A stretch of DNA of 64,000 nt from Gossypium raimondii (Eukaryota > Streptophyta > Magnoliopsida > Malvales > Malvaceae), in NCBI RefSeq assembly GCF_025698545.1, contig NC_068569.1:2604001-2668000 (forward strand), in the 5' to 3' direction. The notes under the pieces are model-generated. The model made no database searches. It was not told where the DNA came from and was given only the letters and a program-made list of their open reading frames with translations. The translations under genes were made by a program, and so were the position numbers. How positions within the stretch are numbered: position 1 is the stretch's first letter; each line of letters begins with the position of its first letter. Below, one piece after another: positions 1-11,008 of the stretch.

Positions 1-330
1 ATAAGACCATAGGGAACTAGTACTTAACAGATGTGGGATAACACCACTTAACAGTATCAAAATGTGAAAAGAAAAACAAAGGAGGTAGAAACGGGACCCA
101 ATCCCAATAATCTCAGAGCCGACAAATTGCAAAATTAATTCTCCTTTTTCGATCCTGTCTGGTTTTCAGTTGTTATGATGCACTAATTTATCTGCCACAC
201 ATATATTACTTTACCTAATGCTTCAGTTTGCAAACACCCTTCCTTTGCCTTTTTCCCCCTTCTATGTCTAATTGAAACTTCTTGATTCAATATCGTTCAA
301 CCTATTAAAGTTGATTTGTTCTATGCTCAG
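1..330 (+). other. Intron upstream of the first visible myosin exon
   Basis: This AT-rich stretch has no open frame that fits myosin. It ends in a pyrimidine-rich tract and a CAG acceptor at 328-330, directly before the first recognisable tail exon. The exon's first base completes a codon begun in an exon outside the window, so this is read as part of an intron. I see nothing else in it. Confidence 0.6.
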
Positions 331-3300
331 GCTGGAAGAGAAGCTTGCCAATTCGGAATCCGAGATTCAAGTACTTCGCCAGCAGTCACTGGCAATATCT
401 CCAACCGGGAAATCTTTGACTGCAAGACAAAGAACAATGATTCTTCCTGTACAAATTAGATATTATTAGTTCATTACGCATTCTCATTTTGTAAACTTTA
501 ATGTACAATCTTAGAGAAATATATTCTGATTATTTGTTAACTAATTTGCAGAGGACACCAGAGAATGGAAATGTTCTAAACGGAGAAACAAAGGTCCCAT
601 CGGTAGTGAACATCATTATTTGTGATAATGGGAACTTAAAATTCGTAAGATAGATGATCTTCTAGATTTTATATTATATTGCTTACTGCTCAATTTCTTC
701 TCAGGATACAACTCTTGCCTTATCAAATGTACGTGAGCCTGAATCTGAGGAAAAGCCTCAGAAATACCTCAATGAAAAGCAGCAGGTTAGTGGCCGTTGA
801 AATTCATGAAACTTTTTATGAACTCGTTCTAATATCTTATCTGAAACTTAATTTTGAATATGATATTCCTATTCATATGGATGTACCGGTTTTGATTATT
901 GCTTCTAATCTGCCTTTTGTGTTTCAGGAGAATCAGGACCTACTGATCAAGTGTATATCACAAAATTTGGGATTTTCCGGGAGCAAGCCGATTGCTGCTT
1001 GTGTCGTATACAAATGTCTTCTTCACTGGAGGTCATTTGAAGTTGAAAGAACAACTGTTTTTGACCGCATCATTCAAACAATAGCTTCTGCCATAGAGGT
1101 AAGCTATAATTTGGCTTTTAAAGTTTTGTGCATTATTAGCCAATAAATTTTCATCAGCTCTGAAAAGCACATTCTCAAGGCTGATAGGATTAGATTGGAA
1201 CCAACTGCAAGTCACCACTAACTTGTCTTTATATCATTTCTGGATGAAAAGATGAAAAGAATATCATTAATGTAAGCTATGTCTGCTTTACTGAAGGTCC
1301 AGGACAATAATGATGTCTTAGCCTATTGGTTATCTAATTCATCGACATTGTTACTGCTGCTCCAACACACACTTAAAGCAAGTGGAGCTGCCAGTTTGAC
1401 ACCACAAAGACGAAGAGCAACATCAGCTTCACTCTTTGGGAGGATGTCTCAAGTAAGCAACTATTATCTTGCTGAAATAATTATCCTAGCCTTTCCATAT
1501 ATTAAAGTAATTATCTTTTCCTGTTTTTCTTTTCTTTTAATATGAATACTAGGGTCTACGGGCATCTCCCCAAAGTGCTGGACTTTCATTTCTCAGTGGT
1601 CGTGGGCTTAGTAGATTAGATGACTTACGGCAAGTTGAGGCCAAGTATCCTGCATTACTGTTTAAGCAGCAGCTTACTGCCTTCCTTGAGAAGATATATG
1701 GAATGATAAGAGACAATCTGAAGAAAGAGATCTCTCCATTGCTTGGCTTGTGTATTCAGGTTATTGCTAAGTTATCTCTTTTTCAGTTAACGCTTTTTGT
1801 TCCCTTTTCACTTTTGAAAATGAAAATGAGAATGACAATTTTCTTTTTGGGAGAAGAGGGGGAGATGTGTGGTTGTGGGGGTTATGCAACATGGGGTCTC
1901 ACTGCTATGTTGTTTATGGTTATCTTGTGACTAAGGATGCAAATAAGTATGAATAAATACACCGCAGCACCTTTAATTGCATATTTTCAATACATTGCAG
2001 GTTCCTAGGACATCACGGGCAAGTTTGGTGAAGGGGCGTTCTCAATCAAATGCTGTTGCTCAGCAAGCTTTAATTGCTCATTGGCAAAGCATTGTGAAAA
2101 GCTTGGATCGCTATTTGAAGATAATGAAATCTAACCACGTGAGATCTCAATCTTTGCTTGCAATTAAAAAATATATGTAATCTTTCCTCTCAGGATTTTA
2201 CAAGTCTCACTTTTCTGGTCATACAGGTACCTCCCTTCCTAGTCCGTAAAGTATTCACTCAAATTTTCTCATTCATCAACGTTCAGCTATTCAACAGGTG
2301 TGAATATGTATGCACATTTGTTTTACTTGATTATATGACAAAGTAAAGGTTGTGTTTGCTTCCCATGATTGGCATTTGTCTTACACATACATATGCAGTC
2401 TTCTTTTGAGACGTGAGTGTTGCTCATTCAGTAATGGGGAGTATGTGAAAGCTGGTCTGGCTGAATTAGAGCAGTGGTGCAGTGAGGCAACTGAGGAAGT
2501 AAGCCATATATATGGAACCATTTGTGATTGTTATAACCTGCCATTTTTTCTTGTTACTTGACTTGAATTCTTGTAAACAGTATGCAGGTTCGGCATGGGA
2601 TGAACTGAAACACATAAGACAGGCTGTTGGATTCCTGGTTAGATTCTTCTTATAGCATTTCTTGTCCGGTAACTGCTCCGAATCATTGATCTCAAATGAC
2701 TAACTGATGGACCATTTCTTTGCAACTCAGGTTATTCATCAAAAACCCAAAAAGTCCTTGAATGAAATAACTAAAGAACTTTGCCCGGTAAATGACTTTC
2801 TCATTCAAGATTCCTCACCTCTTAAACATTTTCCTCCTTTAAACCTTCATCATTTTGTTTTGTTGCTGCTGTTTCAGGTACTTAGCATTCAACAGTTATA
2901 CAGAATCAGCACAATGTATTGGGATGACAAATATGGCACTCATAGCGTGTCATCGGATGTGAGTTCAAGACACTACATAAGAAACGTGTTTATTTTGCCC
3001 CTTTTTGGAGCTTTGGAAATTTCTTCTTTCCAGACTTCTAATTTTATAGATAAACTTGCAATTGTGCAGGTCATTGCAAAAATGAGAGTTATGATGACCG
3101 AGGACTCCAACAATGCTGTTAGTAGTTCTTTCCTATTAGACGATGACTCAAGGTAGTTTTTCCCTTTTCGTTTAGAAGAGTACTTAAAGCCCATTTTGTC
3201 TTCACCAAACATATTATGATTTCTATATTAAAACTCATGTCAATGCAGCATCCCATTTACGGTGGATGACATCTCCAAGTCCTTACAACAAGTGGACATA

Positions 3301-3372
3301 ACTGATATTGATCCCCCGTCACTAATTCGTGAAAACTCTGGTTTTGGGTTCTTACTTCCACGTTCGGAGTGA
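331..3372 (+). CDS. XI-K: Myosin XI heavy chain, C-terminal tail (XI-K type), 5' end outside window
   Basis: Class XI myosins are plant actin motors that move organelles and vesicles and drive cytoplasmic streaming; the globular tail binds cargo adaptors. Fourteen exons are visible: 331-448, 552-602, 705-785, 928-1098, 1297-1452, 1553-1759, 2001-2138, 2227-2297, 2399-2498, 2581-2637, 2731-2787, 2878-2958, 3070-3152 and 3249-3372 (TGA). They total about 498 codons in phase. The first encodes the end of the coiled coil ([14 protein letters not shown]), followed by a linker ([17 protein letters not shown]) and then the DIL/globular tail, with family blocks such as [32 protein letters not shown] and [20 protein letters not shown]. 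The C-terminus [15 protein letters not shown] is of the XI-K type. Motor, neck and IQ motifs lie upstream of the window. No break is seen in the tail. The paralogue call rests on remembered Arabidopsis XI-K sequence. Confidence 0.93.
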
Positions 3373-5640
3373 TAAATACAGTGCACTCTATCCTGTAGGT
3401 ATCAATTCTCTGAAACCAGTGTGCTAGTCTTGTGCATATAATTACATTCTCTTATCTCCATGTGTATACTATCTTCTTTTTTTTTTAATCCTCCCAGGCT
3501 GGTGGTTTTAAATGTCTGGGTCACATGATTTTTTCCCATGTTAAGAAAAAGAACATAGGGTATTTATTAAGAATAGGGTTGGTCTTCTGCCCACAACGGG
3601 CGTTTTGCTTTCCCTTTTTTCATTTTTTTACCGTCTTTTTGGGGCAAGGGGCTCCTTTTGCAATTTTTTATTTTTTTGGGTTGAGCTTGTGGTTTTTTCC
3701 TTTTTTGCTTCGAGTGTAATTACCTACCAACAGTTGCATTTTATAGGTCATGATTTGGTCAGTGTTGTAAATTCGATTTTCATTTAGTAGTGAATGAATC
3801 TATCTAACTTTTACTTCCGTCTTTGTATGCGGGTATTTTTGGAAGAAACTGTTTCTGTTTTAACTAATTAGTTTATGCATGAAGAATGGGCTAACCATAA
3901 TCAGTTAGTGGTACTCCAATAGATAATTATCCATTTCTATACTGAGCCTATATGCATTAAAAGTATAATCCAGACTTAACGTAGAAGTTGCATCATGTTG
4001 TAATTAATGCCATTGAAAATTAAAGCTTTTTAAATCTAGCATTGAAAATTAAAAATCAAGGCTTAAACGCATCTAGATTTGGCTGGTTGGTAGGTACTGA
4101 TTCCATAATTTTTTTGTTGGTCCACTATTCTCCACAGCTACATCACATCTGATAGTTGCAGTTTACAGCTGCATAAACATGGCATGTGAATAGAATTATT
4201 TGTTTGTTTTGAGTTGTCATTTTACTTGAACATGAATAAACTAAAGATATTTAAAATCTGCTTTTACAAAAAATTAAAAAACTCTGAAGTTTCAGTCACG
4301 TGATTTTCGGAGGGAAAGGGCATATCCCAAAGAATTTTTAGAATTTTCGAGTAATGCGGGGAAGGTAAGTATGGAGGGGAATTCAAATTTTCTATATTCT
4401 CAATTTTCAAATTATCTTCACCCGAATATCATGCAATTAATTCTTACATATTCTAAGCAAGGGCACTATCAACTACAGATAATTTTAATATTTTTAATCA
4501 ATAGTGCACTATTCAAATATAATTAATTTGATTATTTAATATTTTATTTCATGGGTGTTCGAGTATTGGGTTTAACGTAAGAAAGGCTAATAAAGGAAAG
4601 TCATTGAGTTGCTTAATCATGTTAAGCAAGGAATTTATGCCGTGGCGAACTTGCATATTGTCAATGGGACAGCTAAGCCTAAGCTTTAAGCCAGCCAGCC
4701 GGCGACTACAAAATTCAAAATTCCAACAATGAAAGGAACTTTTTTATATTGGTAAGACCAAACCATGTATTTTTCATTAATTACGTTTCTGCCTACACTT
4801 TTTTTTCTCCTTACCTCAATCCAAATTCCACCCTCTTACATTCTTTTTTTTTCTCTTTACTCCATCAATTTGTACAGAAAATATCACTGAATGAATTTCC
4901 TTGTGTTCTAAAATTATGATTGATTGTTTTATTAGATTATTAGCTTAGTAACTTCATGCAAGTCTGTAACCAAGTGAAACCTTTTTCAATGACATCTACT
5001 TAAAACAGTAACTGAAATGCATAACCTTTATAATAAGTAGTATAATTATTGACACCAAATCTTCCCAGAGCTTCATATTTATTGCGATTTAAGGTTTTCG
5101 TTTTCCTGTGATCTTACTTTAACACCATGGTTGAGCGGTGAACAATGATAAAGAGGGGGTAAACTGCAAAAAATGGAAAATAAATAACCGTGGAAGCAAA
5201 TTTCAGACAAAGATGAGACCCGCAGACGGTAAATACATGCAAAATAATTATAAATAATATATAATCTGTAATATGACATGTGTAGTCTTTTCGTAGTTTG
5301 ATTTGAAATTTTGGACTAAGAAAAAGGCAGCGGCAATTCAAAGACGAAAGGGGCCAGCCAGTAAGTGATCCGTCGAGACAAACGCGGCTGAACAGTCTCA
5401 GGCACTTGAACTTTTCGTGTAACATTTCTTTCTTGTTTGCTTGTCTATTTGTTTGTTTTTAATTGATTACAAAATTCTTAACTCGGTTCTTGTAAGATTT
5501 CGAATTCTCCGCCCGGTTCTATTTCAGCTTCTATGTTTTTGTGGTTTCCTTTTCTTTTTCAAAATTTTCCGCCGAATTTTTTTTTTTGAATGGAGAGAAC
5601 TTTTTTAAATTTTGGATAGGCAAAGGCCAAAGAGAATCTA
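3373..5640. other. Spacer: myosin 3' UTR and PMIR1 upstream region
   Basis: The first few hundred bases are probably myosin 3' UTR. The rest is AT-rich with no convincing coding frame. A CACGTG G-box core lies near 4300, and homopurine/homopyrimidine runs lie at 4790-4870. The stretch from about 5640 probably belongs to the 5' leader of the next gene. I see no repeat or RNA gene here. Confidence 0.5.
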
Positions 5641-5705
5641 TGTATAGAACTCGCTAAAACAAGGCTTCTGATCGGGAACTTTTGGTCGCTGGAAAGATCA
5701 ATTTG

Positions 5706-5857
5706 GTAATTTGATTTAATTTAATTTCGGAGTTTTTACTTGATTCATTTGGTTATTCTATGTTTTCTTAGATTTGGTTTGCTTAATGATTTTTTTTATT
5801 ACAAAGGGAGTCTCTTTTTATTGCTTAATCTAATTATTTTATTTTGATGTAAAATAG
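5706..5857 (+). other. Probable 5' UTR intron of the PMIR1-type gene
   Basis: A donor (TTTG|GTAATT) at 5706 and a T-rich tract ending AAATAG at 5855-5857 bracket a very AT-rich segment, so the acceptor falls immediately before the ATGATG start. A leader intron joined directly to the start codon is common in plant genes. The call rests only on consensus and composition. Confidence 0.45.
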
Positions 5858-8800
5858 ATGATGTTGTCCAAAGTTGAAGCTAAGAAGAAGAATGGTGAAG
5901 ATTCTGGTAATAGGAAGTTGTTGAATGAAATTGAAGCTATTAGCAGGGCTTTGTATTTGGACAAGAACCCTCCAAGGACTTCATTTTCTGCTTTGAATAC
6001 ATGGTCAAAACCAGCTGGGAAAACATACTATCCCGAACCAAAATCGAAGCTTAAGAATAGTAATGAGGACTCATCTCGTAAAGACAAGAAATCCATTTGG
6101 AATTGGAAGCCTTTGAAGGCATTCTCAAATGTTAGAAACCGTAGGTTTGCTTGTTGTTTCTCACTTCAAGTACACTCCATTGAAGGTTTGCCGTCTAGTT
6201 TTAATGATTTTAGTCTATGCGTGCACTGGAAGAGGCGGGATGGGGGGCTAATGACTCGCCCTGCTAAGGTTCTTGATGGAACTGCTGAATTTGAAGAGAA
6301 GCTGACACATACATGTTCAGTACAAGGTAGTCGAAGTGGACCTCATCATTCAGCCAAGTATGAGGCCAAGCATTTCTTGCTCTATGCTTCTGTGTTTGGA
6401 ACACCAGACCTTGATTTGGGGAAGCATCGACTTGACCTTACACGGCTGCTTCCACTTACATTGGAGGAATTGGAGGAAGAGAAGAGCTCAGGGAAGTGGA
6501 CAACAAGTTTTAAGTTATCAGGGAAAGCCAAGGGTGCTACAATGAATGTTAGTCTTGGGTATATGATCATTGCGGATGATTGTGTGCCACTAGGAAATAG
6601 TCAATACAGCTCCAATTTGTCACATCTGAAGAGTATGGGAAAATCAATTACTAAGTTTGCTAATGGTGACCAGAAGGGCACAATGAGGCGTGTTGAGAGT
6701 CTTCCCGGTTTTGTTAATTTTGGGTCTTTTGGCTCATCTCTTCTTGCAGAGGAGGTAAAAGATCTTCATGAAGTTTTGCCAGTGTCAAAGTCAGAGCTCG
6801 ATGATACAAAAAGGGTAGATCAGAAATTTGATGACGACAAGGCAGATGCTTCATCTGCTTCTAAGCCAGGACCTGATGTGTTAGCTGAACAGCTTGAGCC
6901 CATCAAACCTCCATCTTACTTTGGACCTGAATCAAGTAAGGAGAATATTGAAAAGGAAACTGAAGATAACGACTTCTGTATTGTGGAAAAAGGGATAGAG
7001 GTATCTTCAGAAAAGCAGGCTCTATTGACAATGGAAAGCCCTGAAGATGTTAAAAGTAATCCCGGTATGGGAGTAAATCAGGAAAAATTCTCTCATCTTC
7101 ATTCCTCAAATGAGGCGAGTAGTAGTAATCAAAGTGACGTGCTTGTGGTGCAAGACTGCAATTCCAAAGAGGATGATCAGTGCTCAAAAGAAACATTGAT
7201 GAGAGAATTGGAGTTAGCTTTAGATGGCATTACAAACTTGGAGGCGGCATTAGATTCTCCTGATCCTGAAGACTACTTGGAGAATAAAGCTAATTATAAA
7301 ACAAATAGGAAGGCAAAGTCACTTAGCTTGGATGAAGTTACGGAGTCCGTGGCAAGTGACTTCTTGAATATGCTGGGTATTGATCATAGTCCATTTGGCT
7401 CGAGTTCTGACATTGAGCCGGAGTCTCCAAGGGAGCGTTTACTTAGGGAGTTTGAGAAAGATGCTCTAGCCAGTGGTTTTTTGTTATTTGATTTTGACAT
7501 GGCCGAGGGAGAGGACTTCGACACTTCAACTACATCTGGTTGGGGGAACTTGACTGATGATCTGTCATCTTTTATTTTAGATGGTGAGCAAGAGCGTCAG
7601 GTGGCAACTAATCAGAGCAGCAAAACAAGGGCTAAAGTGTTGGAAGACCTGGAGACAGAAGCTTTAATGCATGAATGGGGATTGAATGAGGAAGCTTTTC
7701 ATCATTCTCCGCCTGGCACTTCTGGTGGATTTGGGAGTCCAGTTCATTTTCCTCCTGAAGAGGCACTTGAATTGCCTCCTCTTGGAGAAGGGTTAGGTCC
7801 ATTTCTTCAGACAAAGAATGGAGGGTTTTTGCGGTCTATGGATCCCTCGCTTTTCAGCAACGCTAAAAATGGTGGGAACCTGATCATGCAGGTTTCTAGT
7901 CCTGTTGTGGTACCTGCTGAAATGGGTTCTGGTATAATGGATATACTTCAGCGACTGGCCTCAGTTGGTATTGAAAAGCTCTCTATGCAGGCAAGTAAGT
8001 TGATGCCTTTGGTGGACATAACCGGCAAGAATACGGAACAAGTAGCATGGGAAACTGCCCTTAGTTTGGAGGGACCAGAGAGGTTTGTGGCTCCATATTT
8101 CTTTCTTAAACTTTTTTTTTTGCTAAATCATCCTATGTACTGATATTGTATGTTACTGGTTCTTCTATCCAGGCAGTGTCTGTTGCAGAATGGGTTTGAG
8201 GTTGGGCAAGATCTGTCTAGTGGGCAAAAGGAAGTTAAAAGAAGATCACCTCTACTCAGCTCTAACAAATGTAGTTCGACCTCCGTCAACGGGATGGGCT
8301 CAGATTATGTATCCCTTGAAGATCTTGCTCCATTGGCAATGAATAAGATTGAAGCACTCTCCATGGAAGGCTTGAGAATTCAATCTGGCATGTCAGATGA
8401 GGATGCGCCTGCAAACATCAGTGCGCAGTCAATTGGGGAAATTTCGGCCCTTCAAGGCAAGGGGTTTGGTGTTAGTGGGTCTCTTGGTCTGGATGGAACC
8501 GGTGGGTTGCAATTGTTGGACATAAAAAACAATGGTGATGATGTTGATGGATTAATGGGTTTGTCACTAACTCTTGATGAATGGATGAGACTTGATTCCG
8601 GTGAACTCGATGATGATGATGATCAAATAAGTGAGCGGACTTCTAAAATCCTTGCTGCTCATCATGCTACATCATTGGACTTGATTCGCAGAGGGTCAAA
8701 AGGAGAGAAAAGACGGGGTAAAAAGTGTGGTTTGTTAGGAAATAACTTTACGGTGGCATTGATGGTGCAACTTCATGATCCTTTAAGAAACTATGAGCCA

Positions 8801-9328
8801 GTCGGTACACCCATGCTTGCACTTATTCAGGTGGAGAGAGTATTTGTGCCACCAAAGCCAAAAATATATACTACAGTATCAGCTTCGAGGAATGACAATC
8901 AAGAGGATGATGACTCAGACTCCGCGGTGAACGAGGTGGAGGAGGAGGAGATAAAAGAAGAAAAAGCTTCCCAAGAGGAAGAGATTCCTCAATTCAGAAT
9001 CACAGAAGTCCATGTTGCAGGCTTGAAGAGTGAACCTGGCAAGAAGAAACATTGGGGTACCAAGACCCAACAACAGTCCGGTTCCCGTTGGTTGCTTGCC
9101 AACGGAATGGGAAAGAGCAATAAACATCCATTGTTGAAGTCCAACTCCAAGGCTGCTCCCAAAACTTCAACCCCTTCAACAACAAAGGTTCAACCAGGTG
9201 ACACTCTCTGGAGCATCTCGTCTCGTATTCATGGTACCGGAGCCAAATGGAAAGAATTGGCAGGCCTTAATCCCCATATTCGAAATCCCAATGTTATATT
9301 CCCCAATGAAACCATCAGGTTGAAATGA
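5858..9328 (+). CDS. PMIR1: PMI1-RELATED 1-like NT-C2 domain protein
   Basis: The family contains PLASTID MOVEMENT IMPAIRED1 and its relatives, which act in the cytoplasm in chloroplast and nuclear positioning and actin-linked membrane trafficking. There are two coding exons, 5858-8082 and 8173-9328; AG joins G across the intron to make Arg, giving 1126 residues. Residues about 92-240 form the N-terminal C2-type domain (FACCFSLQVHSIEGLP through MNVSLGYMII). A low-complexity acidic/serine middle follows. Conserved blocks after it are FEKDALASGFLLFDFD, LEDLETEALMHEWGLNEEAF and SLTLDEWMRLDSGEL. An acidic run lies near residue 1000. The last ~45 residues (VQPGDTLWSIS ... NPNVIFPNETIRL) resemble a LysM repeat. 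The length fits PMIR1 (about 1160 in Arabidopsis) better than PMI1 (about 840). Neighbours on the same strand are XI-K and BRXL4, matching the Arabidopsis At5g20 region from memory. Confidence 0.9.
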
Positions 9329-10480
9329 GATGCACATGCATTGGAATCTTGTTGAAAGGGTTAAGCTCCTAAATTAGATGACATGACTGATGGAGAACCA
9401 CATTATACAGATTTGAGATCAAACAAGGTTGATGGGTTCCGCCTCTGGAGATTATCTTGTGTTTATGTTGAATGTGTTCGTTCATGTAAATTCAAGTCAA
9501 AAGCAAAAGGTATGGTTACATTTCTCGTTTGGGTCTTGTAAATTATATGTTTTCAATGATCATAAGTGCTTGATGTAATTTATGTCTCACTTAATGCAAT
9601 TGTGTTTTGCAAAAGACGGCCAAGTAAGGAAATTTTGTGGCATAAATTCTGTCGCGTTGGCCAGGCCTTGTTTCTTTTTACTTTATTGCTGCTGCTTCGG
9701 TTGTAGGTCAAATCCAACATTAAAGAGTTTATCTTTTACTCAAAAAATCATTAACTTAATTCCTACATGTTAGATAAAAAACAAATTCTGTTATTTTTTT
9801 TTAAATATTATTCATTTGTATTATTAAAAATTGGCACGACCAACAAAATAATCAAATAATGATACTAGGTTGTTATGTGTATCTCATTCTGATGCACAAA
9901 GATTATTTTTTAATAGCAAAAGTTATTGAAATTTTTAATAAAAAGATCAATTTGTTTTTTAATTTAACTTATAAATGCTAATTTTTTTTTTTTTTACTTT
10001 AAATCAAATGCATGATTGATGCACAAAAGTACTAAACTCTCATTAGCAGTAAAAGATCTATTTCTTCACAGCATGAGATGATGGCAAAGTTATGTTTTTG
10101 GATCTGCTTTTGAAGTGAAGGAACATTTTATATCTAAGCCCTACTGTCTCCCGATAAGGCCAATTTTGTGTACCAGAGGTTATTGGGGCTTCAAAGACTG
10201 GGACTAAGCCCATCAATCAACCCAAAGCCGAAAAGGTAAAGCACAGCAGAAAAGAGGATCAAACAGACACCAATCAATTCATCAAGAAGAGTATAAAAAT
10301 GGAAAACATCAGGCGAGCCCAGACAATTACTACCATAAACCAATCTCTCTTTCTCTCTCTCGATCTCGATCCCCTCTTCACTTCTTGTAGTTCCATTACA
10401 TGTAATATATATAGCAAAACCCCGCCAATTTCACATGGCATTGCAATGTCGATGAACACTATCCCGTTATAACGATTCCA
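9329..10480. other. Spacer between PMIR1 and BRXL4
   Basis: It begins with PMIR1 3' UTR and runs into AT-rich DNA with no supported gene. From about 10140 it becomes less AT-rich, with GGGCTT/AAGCCC-like motifs and CT-rich tracts near 10340-10375, probably the BRXL4 promoter. Confidence 0.45.
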
Positions 10481-10605
10481 GAGCCGTCCCCTCAAAACCC
10501 TACTTGCTTTTGCTTCCTCTTTTGCCTTACCCAAGAAAAGAAAAAAAGCAGCCTCTCTCTCTCACAGAACCGAAAAAGCAGACTAAAGGCAACTACTCGC
10601 CTCCG

Positions 10606-10752
10606 ATGAGATTGAGAGGTGGTTTTAGTTTTTATTCTTTGCTGATTTTATCTCTTCTTTCCTTTTATTATTGTTTTTATATTGGGTCAGTGCAGAGAAT
10701 CTCTGATCGCTTTAATTCTAACGTCGAATTAAAGAGCTCCTTACCCCCTTGA
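10606..10752 (+). CDS. Candidate upstream ORF, 48 residues, in the BRXL4 leader
   Basis: A short frame starts MRLRGGFSFYSLLILSL and ends KSSLPP before TGA. A basic start is followed by about 20 hydrophobic residues, like a signal anchor. It lies about 260 bp before the BRXL4 start. The CT-rich leader continues past it to a plausible 5' UTR donor near 10827 (CGGTAAAC) and an acceptor near 10966 (TTTCACAG). It could be a translation-controlling uORF, a small independent secreted-peptide gene or chance. I do not recognise the peptide. Confidence 0.3.
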   Translation: MRLRGGFSFYSLLILSLLSFYYCFYIGSVQRISDRFNSNVELKSSLPP

Positions 10753-11008
10753 CCGAGTCTCGTAACTCGAGTTCACTCAAACTCCAACTACTCATCTTCA
10801 GATTTCTGAGTACATTAGATTTCCGTACGGTAAACTTGACACTCATTTACTACTAATTATTATTAAAGTATTTATTTTACTCTGTTCAGAGTTTGATCAC
10901 CAAGTTCTGACAAATTGTAAATGTAGTTATTTAATGTTATTTATTTGCTTTTTGTTCCTTTCACAGAAGACTTCTCGTTTTTTTTTTCTGAGAATTTCAT
11001 AAACAACA

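Noticed and set aside
679-1146. A 155-codon open frame over myosin exons
   Set aside because: It reads through introns; only 705-785 and 928-1098 are myosin exons and the rest is intron sequence in frame by chance.
5079-5425. Overlapping minus-strand frames upstream of PMIR1
   Set aside because: No recognisable motif, and the region has the composition of spacer and leader.
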